Positions 1 through 6,894 of a DNA stretch of 13,634 bases are shown here, piece by piece (position 1 is the first letter of the stretch; each line of letters opens with the position of its first letter). Below the pieces are notes generated by a model. That model was not told where the DNA came from, did no database searches, and saw nothing but the letters and a program-made list of their open reading frames with translations. The stretch comes from CAZCFB01 sp964511535 (GTDB lineage: Bacteria > Myxococcota_A > Polyangia > GCA-2747355 > CAZCFB01): assembly GCA_964511535.1 (NCBI GenBank), contig CAZEFW010000196.1:1-13634 (forward strand), read 5' to 3'. The position numbers were made by a program, and so were the translations under genes.

Positions 1-563
1 GCGCCTTCCTGCGCCAGGATCCAGACATCATCATGGTCGGCGAGATTCGCGACTTCGAGACGGCGGAGATCGCCATCAAGGCGGCCCTCACCGGCCACCT
101 CGTGCTCTCCACCCTGCACACCAACGACGCCCCGTCCACCATCAGCCGCCTGCTCAACATGGGCGTCGAGCCGTTCCTGGTCACCGCCTCGGTCAACCTG
201 ATCCTCGCCCAGCGCCTCGGCCGCCGCATCTGCGGGGACTGCAAGGAGGAGATCAGCGTCAACCCGCAGACCCTCATCGACATGGGCATGGCCCCCGAGG
301 ACGCCGCCGTGGCCAAGGTCTTCCAGGGCTCCGGCTGCCGGACCTGCAACGGCACGGGCTTCAAGGGCCGCGTGGCGTTCTACGAGGTCATGGTGTTCGG
401 CGAGGAGCTCAAGGAGATGGTGCTCCAGGGTGCGTCCACCGCCGAGCTGAAGGCGGAGGCGATTCGCCTCAACATGCAGACCCTGCGCCACGCCGGCCTG
501 GAGAAGTTGCGCAGCGGAGTAACAACCCTCGAAGAGGTCATGAGGGTCACCGCCGCCGACTGA
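1..563 (+). CDS. pilB: Type IV pilus assembly (extension) ATPase PilB, 3' part
   Basis: This is the C-terminal 186 residues of PilB, the cytoplasmic hexameric ATPase that powers pilus polymerisation; the first complete codon is at position 3. The fragment opens on the Walker B region (RQDPDIIMVGEIRD), followed by the His box (TGHLVLSTLHTNDAPS). Two CxxC pairs follow (CGDC at 231-242 and CRTC about 35 residues later). This tetracysteine zinc site is typical of PilB/GspE extension ATPases and absent from PilT, which separates the two paralogues here. The C-terminal GRVAFYEVM and LRHAGLEKLRSGVTTLEEVMRVT segments are also standard for the family. The Walker A region and N-terminal domain lie outside the window. 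The gene ends 40 bp before pilT and is probably co-transcribed with it. A GspE-type secretion ATPase is the main alternative, made unlikely by the pilT neighbour. Confidence 0.93.
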   Translation, partial: AFLRQDPDIIMVGEIRDFETAEIAIKAALTGHLVLSTLHTNDAPSTISRLLNMGVEPFLVTASVNLILAQRLGRRICGDCKEEISVNPQTLIDMGMAPEDAAVAKVFQGSGCRTCNGTGFKGRVAFYEVMVFGEELKEMVLQGASTAELKAEAIRLNMQTLRHAGLEKLRSGVTTLEEVMRVTAAD

Positions 564-603
564 GCTTCGGCGGTAGCAGTGCGGGCCAGGAGGGCCCACG
601 TAC

Positions 604-1713
604 ATGGCAAGCCTTCACCAGCTGTTGAAGACGATGATCGACCAGGGAGCATCGGACCTGCACATCACCACCGGGTCGCCGCCCCAGCTGCGCATCGACG
701 GGAACCTGGTGCCCTTGCGGGTGCCGCCCCTGACCCCGGTGGAGACCAAGCAGCTGAGCTACTCGATCCTCACCGACGCTCAGAAGGTGCGCTTCGAGGA
801 GGATCTGGAGCTGGACCTCTCCTTCGGCGTCAAGAACCTGGCCCGCTTCCGCGCCAACATCTTCATGCAGCGCGGCGCGGTGGCCGGCGCGTTCCGCGTC
901 ATCCCGTTCAAGATCCTGTCGCTCAACGAGCTGGGACTGCCGCCCATCACCGCCGAGCTGTGCCGCAAGCCACGCGGGCTGATCCTGGTTACCGGCCCCA
1001 CCGGCTCGGGCAAGTCCACCACCCTGGCCTCCATGGTGGACCGCATCAACGGCGAACGGCGCAACCACATCATCACCATCGAGGACCCCATCGAGTACCT
1101 GCACCCGCACAAGGGGTGCCTGATCAACCAACGCGAGGTGGGCGCCGATACGCGCAGCTACAAGCGGGCGCTGAAGTACATCCTGCGGCAGGACCCGGAC
1201 GTGGTGCTCATCGGCGAGCTCCGTGACCTGGAGACCATCGAGGCCGCGCTGACCACGGCGGAGACCGGCCACCTGGCCCTGGCCACCCTGCACACAAACA
1301 ACGCGGTGCAGACCATCAACCGCGTCATCGACGTCTTCCCGCCGCACCAGCAGTCCCAGGTGCGGGCGCAGCTCTCGTTCACCATGGAGGGCGTAATCTC
1401 CCAGACCCTGATCCCGAAGATTACCGGCACCGGGCGAGTGCTGGCCGCGGAGGTTCTGATCCCGAATTCGGCCATCCGCAACCTGATCCGCGAGGACAAG
1501 CTGCACCAGATCTACTCGCAGATGCAGATCGGCCAGGCCAAGAACCAGATGCAGACCATGAACCAGAGTCTGTACAACCTGTACGCCACCCGCCAGGTCA
1601 CCATCGACGAGGCGATGATGCGCTCGTCGGATCCGGACGAGCTGCAGCTGATGATGAACAACAGCGGCACGCTCCCCGACGAGAAAGGCAAGAAGCGCCG
1701 CAGGCGCGACTAG
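604..1713 (+). CDS. pilT: Type IV pilus retraction ATPase PilT
   Basis: PilT is the cytoplasmic hexameric ATPase that drives pilus depolymerisation, and so twitching or social motility. The 369-residue protein is complete. It shows the N-terminal PilT motif (GASDLHITTGSPP, 15-27), Walker A GPTGSGKST (131-139), Asp box ITIEDPIEY (157-165), Walker B DPDVVLIGELRD (197-208), His box TGHLALATLHTNNA (221-234) and the PilT-specific AIRNLIRE motif (290-297), which is needed for retraction in characterised homologues. It lacks the CxxC zinc pairs of PilB. The ATG start is set by an AGGAGGG Shine-Dalgarno at 588-594, 9 nt upstream. The C-terminus is a short basic tail (KGKKRRRRD). pilC, which follows pilT in Myxococcus, is not downstream; the next genes are convergent. 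Confidence 0.96.
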   Translation: MASLHQLLKTMIDQGASDLHITTGSPPQLRIDGNLVPLRVPPLTPVETKQLSYSILTDAQKVRFEEDLELDLSFGVKNLARFRANIFMQRGAVAGAFRVIPFKILSLNELGLPPITAELCRKPRGLILVTGPTGSGKSTTLASMVDRINGERRNHIITIEDPIEYLHPHKGCLINQREVGADTRSYKRALKYILRQDPDVVLIGELRDLETIEAALTTAETGHLALATLHTNNAVQTINRVIDVFPPHQQSQVRAQLSFTMEGVISQTLIPKITGTGRVLAAEVLIPNSAIRNLIREDKLHQIYSQMQIGQAKNQMQTMNQSLYNLYATRQVTIDEAMMRSSDPDELQLMMNNSGTLPDEKGKKRRRRD

Positions 1714-1736
1714 AGGCGCCCCCTTCGGGGCCGCCT
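1714..1736 (+). terminator. Hairpin after pilT, possible terminator
   Basis: Directly after the pilT stop, AGGCG-C-CCCC (1714-1723) can pair with GGGG-C-CGCCT (1727-1736) around a TTC loop, giving nine base pairs with one C/C mismatch. There is no T tract after it, so an intrinsic terminator is only possible. Its position between convergent genes supports a role in ending the pil transcript or in bidirectional termination. Confidence 0.4.
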
Positions 1737-1764
1737 GGCTTCAGGCTTCAGGCTTCGGGCTTCA
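1737..1764. repeat. Four tandem 7-bp repeats (GGCTTCA)
   Basis: Four consecutive 7-bp units follow the pilT hairpin: GGCTTCA, GGCTTCA, GGCTTCG, GGCTTCA. They fill most of the short spacer before the end of the convergent lipoprotein gene at 1789. This looks like a slippage-type microsatellite; no function can be read from it. Confidence 0.75.
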
Positions 1765-1788
1765 GGGTGGATGGCCTGGCCGGGCTAT

Positions 1789-2772
1789 TCAGATGCCGAG
1801 GTCGTTGTTGGCGCCTGGCGCCGAGGCAGACACGCCCGCGCCCACCACCCGGCGCGTGAGGTTGCTGACCACCAGGACGTTCTTGCCCGAGCGCGGGTCG
1901 TAGCGGTAGACCCTCGAGCTGCTCTGCGTTCCACCCGAGACGAACTGGTAGAAGCGGCCGCCCCAGTGGGCGAAGGCCCAGGCGTCCACCTGGAAGCCGA
2001 GGGCGGCGCCGAGGTGCCAGGTGGCCAGCGCCCGGCCCGTCTTCTGGTCGAGGCGGGCGATGAAGCTGCCCTTGGTGCCGGGTCCAGGAAAGTAGCCGTA
2101 CAGGTTCCCGTTGCGGGTGCCGGTGAGCTCCGGGCTGTTTTCCGCGGCGGGGTATGGGCCGATCTCGGTGACCTTCAGCGTGTTCTGGTTTACGTAGGCC
2201 AGCTTGCCGGTGGTGGAGGGCAGCCCCTTTGAGCTGGAGATGAACAGCCGCTCCTCCTTGGCCCCGGACCTCGCCGGAGCGAACCCCATGCCGAACAGCG
2301 TGTAGCCCGCAGGGGCCTTGTAACCAGTGGCCTTGCAGGAGGCGTTTGTGGTGTTCACCCGCACCAGCTGGTCGGGCGACAGGTTGACCCACGCCACCCC
2401 GTGGCGGTCCACCGACATGGAGTGGGCGTCCACCTTGCCGGTCTTGCTGCAGACGATCTGGCCCACGCTGGAAAGCTTGTTCGAGCGCGGATCGAACCGC
2501 AGCAGCTCGCCGGTTTCATCCACCAGGAAGATGTAGTCCCGGGCTGCCGGGTTGACCCAGTCGCGCAGGTTGCGATCCGTGACCAGATCGGCGGGGCCGG
2601 CCGGGCCGCCGTCGTCGCCATGCACCACGGCCCGCTGGGTGCAGGAGGCGAGCAGGGCCAGGGCCAAAGCCAGGACCAGGGCCAGGGAGGAGCGCTGGCG
2701 CGCGCCTCTGCGCCTAGAGGACCGAGCAGGTAAAGGGACCGAGCCAGGCGAAGCAACTGGAATCACAGGCAC
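1789..2772 (-). CDS. Predicted lipoprotein, beta-propeller-like, function unknown
   Basis: A predicted exported lipoprotein of about 327 residues. A basic stretch (SRRRGARQR) precedes a hydrophobic Leu/Ala segment and a lipobox LLASC, with the lipidated Cys near residue 44. The mature part has short, evenly spaced motifs of propeller type, such as YIFLVDETGELLRFDPRS, HGVAWVNLSPDQLVRVN, GKLAYVNQNTL, ELTGTRNGNLYGYFPG and SRVYRYDPRSGK. These resemble the blades of myxobacterial surface proteins usually left as hypothetical. Two Cys in the mature part could form a disulfide. The start is uncertain: the frame is open back to a TTG at 2892, but that overlaps the upstream gene. GTG at 2772 or 2766 is more likely, although neither has a clear Shine-Dalgarno and the N-region is long. 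The signal peptide is encoded by a 6-bp GGGCCA-like microsatellite near 2650-2690. It may be co-transcribed with the C2 lipoprotein gene about 100 bp upstream. Confidence 0.72.
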   Translation of the reverse strand: MPVIPVASPGSVPLPARSSRRRGARQRSSLALVLALALALLASCTQRAVVHGDDGGPAGPADLVTDRNLRDWVNPAARDYIFLVDETGELLRFDPRSNKLSSVGQIVCSKTGKVDAHSMSVDRHGVAWVNLSPDQLVRVNTTNASCKATGYKAPAGYTLFGMGFAPARSGAKEERLFISSSKGLPSTTGKLAYVNQNTLKVTEIGPYPAAENSPELTGTRNGNLYGYFPGPGTKGSFIARLDQKTGRALATWHLGAALGFQVDAWAFAHWGGRFYQFVSGGTQSSSRVYRYDPRSGKNVLVVSNLTRRVVGAGVSASAPGANNDLGI

Positions 2773-2872
2773 GGAGGGAGGAGGGAGCTTGCTGGAGGCA
2801 AGTGACCGACGAGCGACAAAGCCTGTGGTTTCAGGAGCAAGCCTGGCGACAGGAGTTAACCTGTTCGGTGCT

Positions 2873-3685
2873 CTAGTTCGGTTTGAACTCAAACTTGGCG
2901 ACGGAGGTCTTGAGGAAGCCCATGGAGGAGTATTGGCCGCAGTCGGTGGTGATCTTGCCGGCGGCCAGCTCGGTGGAAGTGATCTTCGGCTTGCACGATC
3001 CGAGGCTCTGATCGAAGGGCCAGTCGTCGTCCCAGATCTTCGCCTCGAACTTGCTCGTGATCTGGCTCTGGGTGGCGATTAGCAGGGTCTCGTTCCAGAC
3101 CGGCTGGTCGGTGCCCTCCTTGACCTTGGAGGTGGCCTTGGTGCCGCCGACGAACAGCTCAACGTACAGATCGCACTTGCTCCAGGTGTCGCAGGTGTAG
3201 CTGCTCACCGGCGTGACCGAGACCAGGATGACCTTGTACTGCCCGGTGCTCTTGATCTGACACTTCTGGTTCAGGCAGGCCTGGGTGGAGGTGCAGGAGG
3301 AGCACGCGGCGCCCCCCTTGCCGCACGCCGTGTCCGCTGTGCCGTTCTGGCAGGTCTTGGCGCTGTCGCAGCAGCCGGTGCAGTTGCTGGAGTCGCAGGT
3401 GGTCTCCACGCACTGGCCGCCTTTGCAGGTCTGCTTGCTGGTGCAGGGCAGGCACTTGCCGCCACCGAAGCCGCACGCGGTGTCGGTGGTCTGGGCGATG
3501 CAGGTGTTCCCCTGGCAGCAGCCGTAGCAGTTGTTCGGGCCGCACAGCGCGGTGCCGGTGTCGTACTTGGCGCCACCCCAGTCCGGGTACATGATTCGGC
3601 CGTCGAGCTTGTTGCCGTCGTCGTCACCGCAGCCGATGAGTAACGCCAGTGGGAGCATGGTGATCAGGATTGTTCTGTAGGCCAT
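2873..3685 (-). CDS. Cys-rich lipoprotein with C-terminal C2-like domain
   Basis: A 270-residue predicted lipoprotein. A short signal peptide ends in lipobox LLIGC (Cys19), followed by an acidic GDDDG linker. Residues 48-92 and 97-142 are two tandem modules of ten cysteines each with nearly the same spacing (NCYGCC/NCTGCC, DTACG, CxxC, CxxxxC), likely disulfide-bonded outside the cytoplasm. Residues 150-270 look like a C2 domain: YKVILVSVTPV opens it, CDLYVELFVGG matches the DPYV-type strand and loop, PVWNETL is a hallmark, and WDDDWPFDQSLG matches the Asp-rich Ca2+/lipid-binding loop. Calcium or membrane binding is inferred, not shown. ATG at 3685 is chosen because it begins the signal peptide; the frame is open much further upstream, but that part overlaps the opposite-strand operon and reads as low-complexity shadow. 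The Shine-Dalgarno is weak (AGGA). It is divergent from the MoxR operon. Confidence 0.85.
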   Translation of the reverse strand: MAYRTILITMLPLALLIGCGDDDGNKLDGRIMYPDWGGAKYDTGTALCGPNNCYGCCQGNTCIAQTTDTACGFGGGKCLPCTSKQTCKGGQCVETTCDSSNCTGCCDSAKTCQNGTADTACGKGGAACSSCTSTQACLNQKCQIKSTGQYKVILVSVTPVSSYTCDTWSKCDLYVELFVGGTKATSKVKEGTDQPVWNETLLIATQSQITSKFEAKIWDDDWPFDQSLGSCKPKITSTELAAGKITTDCGQYSSMGFLKTSVAKFEFKPN

Positions 3686-3824
3686 GGTCCTGATCGTATC
3701 CCCAGGACGACACCCGGAGCAAGTCCGCGGGTGGTCCGGGGGCTCCCCGACCACAGGCAGATGCTGGTTACGGGGTACGTACCATGGCATACAGAGAGGA
3801 GGGGCTACACCGGCCCCCACGCCC
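3686..3824. promoter_or_regulatory. Divergent intergenic region with inverted repeat and palindrome
   Basis: This 139-bp spacer must hold the promoters of both the lipoprotein pair (-) and the MoxR operon (+), but I see no convincing -35/-10 pair. It contains a 10-bp-stem inverted repeat: GTGGT-C-CGGGG (3731-3741), loop GCT, CCCCG-ACCAC (3745-3754), with one bulged base. It also has a perfect 10-bp palindrome GGTACGTACC (3774-3783). Either could be an operator or a 5' leader structure. Near the + gene, a GAGGAGGGG Shine-Dalgarno-like run (3796-3804) lies 20 nt from the ATG at 3825. A small hairpin GGGGC/GCCCC (3801-3805 with 3813-3817) could shorten that distance. Confidence 0.45.
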
Positions 3825-5874
3825 ATGCGCGGTACTGACCCACAGGCCCATGACAGCGCGGCCGCCCCGCCCTTGCCCCCCGTCGCGGGCGTGCGCGCGG
3901 TGGTGGCCAGGACCCGGCGGCGGCTCCGGCTGCAGCGGGCGCTGGAGGGCGCGGTCACCTGGGCGTTGCCCGCGGCGGCCCTGATCACAGGCGGGTTGGT
4001 GGCCTGGCGCGTCGAGGCCCTCTCCCCCGGGGGGCTCGGACAGCTGCTCTTGCTGGCCTGCGTGCTGCCGGTGGGCGGCGCCCTGCTCGGCGCCGCGCGT
4101 CGGATCAACGACGGGGTGGTGGCCCGGCTCATCGACCGTACCCACGCCCTGCATGATCGCCTGGGCACCGCGCTGGAGTTCGCTGCCGCGGCGGCGCCCA
4201 GCCCGTTCATGGTGGCCCAGGTGCGCGATGCGGTGGCGCACCTCGACCGCGTGGAGCCGGGGCGGGCGGCGCCCGTGCGCAGCCCGCGGCGGCTGCGCGC
4301 CCTCGGGCTGTGCTTGGTGATGTTGGCCGCCGCCGGGCTGGTGCCCTCCCCCGCGAGCGCGCCCCCCTCCCGCGAGGAGGCTGCCCGCCAGCTGCCGGGG
4401 CTGAGCCTCGACGAGGATGAGCTCCAGGCCCAGCGGGACGCGCTGGAGGCCCTGGGGCAGGAGGCCGCGGCCGAGCAGGTGCCCGAGGCGTCGGATCTCA
4501 CCAGGGAGCTGGAGCGGCTGTTGGCCCTGGTGGCGCGCAAGGAGCTGAGCCGCAAGGAGCTGTTCGACAAGCTGGCGGCGCTGGAGCGGCGCTTCTTCGA
4601 TGGCCTGGAGGGAGACCACAACGAGCTGCTCCGCAAGCTCAAGAAGATGGGCGGAGAGCTGAAGAAGGAGAAGCCGACGCGTGACGCGGGCAAGGCGCTG
4701 CAGGAGGCGAAGCTGCGCAAGGCCCAACAGGAGCTAGCCCGCCTGGCCGAGCGGATCAAGCAGATGAGCCGCAAGGATCAGCAGCGCACCGCGCGGCGGC
4801 TGCGCCGGGCGGCGAACCAGCGTATGGGCCGGGACAGCAGCATGTCCCGCCGTCAGCGCGCCCTTGAGCAGGAGCGGCGGCGGCTCAAGCGCAAGCTGCA
4901 GAAGAACCCCAGCGACGCGCAGGCGCGGCGGCGGCTCAAGCGAAACAAGCGGCAGCTGGAGCGGCTCAACCGACAGGCCCAACGGCGCGCGCAGCAGCGC
5001 AGGCAGCTCGAGCGGCTCAACAAGCAGATGCGGCAGGCGGCGGCGGGGCTGCAGAACCGCATGAGCGCCAAAGCGGCGCAGGCGCTGAAGCAGGCCGCGC
5101 GCCAGGCCGGGCGCATGGCCGAACAGATCAACCGCAGGCGGGTCATGCGGCGTGCCGAGGGCAGGATGGCCGATCTGAAGGAGGTCTTGCGGCGAGCGGG
5201 CAAAGGCAAGGGAAAGGGCAAGGGCAAGATGCAGGACTTTTATGTCCGGGCCAGCCAGGGCAAAGACGGCAAGGGAAAGGGAAAGGGCAAGGGCAAGCGC
5301 AAGCGGATGCTGGAGCCGAAGGGCGACGGCAAGGGCAGCGTCGTGCTCCCGGACACCCGGAACCAGCACGNNNNNNNNNNGCGGCCGGCCGCGTCCGCGG
5401 GGCGGGCCGCGGCTGGTGAAGGTGCTCTGGCGGGGCCCGGGCAAGGGAAACGGCAAGGGCAAGGGCAAGGGCAAAAAGATGCTGGTGATGGACCCGAACG
5501 GCGACAGCAAGGGGAGCGTCGTGATGCCGGAGTCCGGGTCCCAGCACGGCGACACGCCCGGGCAGGAGCAGGCCGCCGGGATGGTGGCCACCTCCGACGG
5601 TGTCGGCGACGGCGCGGGGCCCGATCTCAAGGGTGAGCGGACCACCCTGGACAGCAAACGCAAGCAGAGCCTGATCCGGGGCAAGGACGCCAGGGGGCCC
5701 AGCAGGAGCGAGGTCATCGTGGGCGCGTCGGACCGGGGCTTCGCGCGCCGCAGCTACCGGCGCGTATACAAAGACTACTACGGGGTGGTGGAGGACGTGC
5801 TCAAGCGAGAGGACGTGCCCCTCGGATACCGATACTACGTCAAGCGCTACTTCCAGCTCATCAGGCCCAGGTGA
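3825..5874 (+). CDS. Membrane-anchored basic coiled-coil protein heading the MoxR operon (gapped)
   Basis: One gene split by the ten-N assembly gap: 515 complete codons precede it, and the reading continues after it in another frame to TGA at 5874. The N-terminus has three likely membrane segments (about 44-61, 71-90 and 157-173). Between them is ARLIDRTHALHDRLGTALEF, a pattern seen in DUF4175-like proteins beside moxR genes. Residues 185-455 are a long coiled coil, strongly Arg/Lys/Gln-rich in the second half. Then come Gly-Lys tracts and two copies of a segment of about 45 residues, one on each side of the gap. The tail (GPSRSEVIVGASDRGFARRSYRRV ending VKRYFQLIRPR, split here only in naming) is well ordered and recalls a conserved myxobacterial hypothetical family. 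ATG 3825 fits the membrane start, although the Shine-Dalgarno is distant. A scaffold or adaptor role for the MoxR/VWA proteins is inference. Confidence 0.78.
5198..5548 (+). repeat. Coding tandem repeat with GGGNNN tracts around the gap
   Basis: Two protein-level repeat copies flank the gap. Copy 1 (from about 5235) reads DFYVRASQGKD, then a GK tract, then MLEPKGDGKGSVVLPDTRNQH-like sequence up to the gap at 5370. Copy 2 (about 5410-5548) reads RLVKVLWRGPGKGNGK, a GK tract, then MLVMDPNGDSKGSVVMP and GSQH. Both end in CAGCACG. A further GK tract lies at 5198-5228. On the coding strand the tracts are runs of GGG every 6 bp: 5273, 5279, 5285 and 5291 form a perfect G3N3 series of four, and 5457, 5463 and 5469 form three. 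This is the expected setting for assembly collapse. Confidence 0.8.
5371..5380. other. Assembly gap (10 N)
   Basis: Ten unknown bases interrupt the coiled-coil gene between two copies of a Gly-Lys-rich repeat. The frame before the gap (codons starting at multiples of 3) and after it differ, so the true missing length should be a multiple of three if the gene is intact. Ten is therefore probably a placeholder of unknown real size. Confidence 0.97.
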
Positions 5875-5879
5875 ACGAC

Positions 5880-6869
5880 ATGGCAGAAATTGAACAGCAG
5901 GTTGGCGCGTTCCGCGCCGACGTCCAGCGGTTGAGCCAGGAGATCGGCAAGGTCATCGTGGGGCAGGACGACATCGTGCAGGGGGTCATCTCCTGCTTGT
6001 TGGCCAACGGCCACGGGCTGCTCGAGGGGGTCCCCGGGCTGGGCAAGACCATGCTGGTGCGCACCCTCGCGCGCTGCATGGACCTGTCCTTCTCCCGGGT
6101 CCAGTTCACCCCTGACCTGATGCCCGCCGACATCCTCGGCACGCTGATGATCGTCGAGGACGCGGCCGGCGCGCGCCAGCGTGAGCTGCAGCGCGGGCCG
6201 ATCTTCGCCAACGTGGTGCTGGCGGACGAGATCAACCGCGCCATCCCGAAGACCCAGTCGGCGCTGCTCGAGGCGATGCAGGAGCAGAGCGTCACGGTGG
6301 CCAAGACCAGCTACCAGCTCGACGCCCCGTTCATGGTGCTCGCCACCCAGAACCCGCTGGAGATGGAGGGCACCTACCCGCTGCCAGAGGCGCAGCTGGA
6401 TCGCTTCCTGTTCAAGCTCACGGTCACCTTCCCCGGCCGGGAAGATCTGCACGCCATCATGGACCGCACCACCTCCAACGAGCGGCCCGAGGTGACGCCG
6501 GTGCTCGACGGCGCGCGGATCCTCGAGCTGCGCCAGCTGGTGCGCCAGGTGCCGGTGTCCCGCGCGGTGCAGGACTTCGCCATCCGCCTGGTGCAGGCGA
6601 CCCACCCCAATCAGGACAGCTCGCCCGAGCTGACGCGCAAGTATGTACGCTACGGGTCGAGCCCGCGCGGCGCCCAGGGGCTGCTCCTCGGGGCCAAGAT
6701 CCGCGCGCTGCTGGACGGTCGGTTCGCGGGATCGTGCCAGGACATCCGGCAGGTGGCGCCGCCGGCCCTGCGCCACAGGGTGATCCTGAACTTCGAGGGC
6801 GAGGCCGAGGGGGTGACCACCGACGCGGTGGTCCAGGAGATCCTCAAACGGGTGCCCGAGGAGGGCTGA
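5880..6869 (+). CDS. MoxR-family AAA+ ATPase
   Basis: A 329-residue cytoplasmic MoxR ATPase. It has Walker A GVPGLGKT (50-57), Walker B VVLADEINR (112-120) with the MoxR-type IPKTQSALLEAMQE helix after it, sensor 1 LATQNP (154-159), the PLPEAQLDRF arginine-finger segment (167-176) and a sensor 2-like GSSPRGAQ (259-266). All catalytic motifs are intact and the length is typical. MoxR proteins act as chaperones with VWA-domain partners, and four VWA-fold domains are encoded just downstream. ATG 5880 is preferred because AGGTGA (5869-5874), which includes the stop codon of the preceding gene, sits 5 nt upstream. An in-frame GTG at 5871 would give a 4-nt GTGA overlap but has a poorer ribosome site. 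Translational coupling is likely either way. Confidence 0.95.
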   Translation: MAEIEQQVGAFRADVQRLSQEIGKVIVGQDDIVQGVISCLLANGHGLLEGVPGLGKTMLVRTLARCMDLSFSRVQFTPDLMPADILGTLMIVEDAAGARQRELQRGPIFANVVLADEINRAIPKTQSALLEAMQEQSVTVAKTSYQLDAPFMVLATQNPLEMEGTYPLPEAQLDRFLFKLTVTFPGREDLHAIMDRTTSNERPEVTPVLDGARILELRQLVRQVPVSRAVQDFAIRLVQATHPNQDSSPELTRKYVRYGSSPRGAQGLLLGAKIRALLDGRFAGSCQDIRQVAPPALRHRVILNFEGEAEGVTTDAVVQEILKRVPEEG

Positions 6870-6894
6870 CGGCTCGAGCGGCTGGCGGCTGATA

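Noticed and set aside
1771..2232. Plus-strand open frame opposite the propeller-like lipoprotein
   Set aside because: No recognisable motif or ribosome site, while the opposite frame has a lipobox and ordered propeller-like motifs.
2773..2892. TTG start at 2892 for the propeller-like lipoprotein
   Set aside because: It would overlap the upstream gene and put more than 80 residues before the lipobox; GTG at 2772 or 2766 is more plausible.
3686..4774. Long N-terminal extension of the C2 lipoprotein
   Set aside because: The extension is Ser/Arg-rich low complexity opposite the coiled-coil gene, and a clear signal peptide and lipobox begin at 3685.
4734..5717. Minus-strand open frame with Leu-Ala-Pro repeats across the gap
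   Set aside because: It is the complement of the Lys-Gly tracts and coiled coil; the Leu/Ala/Pro runs are an antisense artefact.
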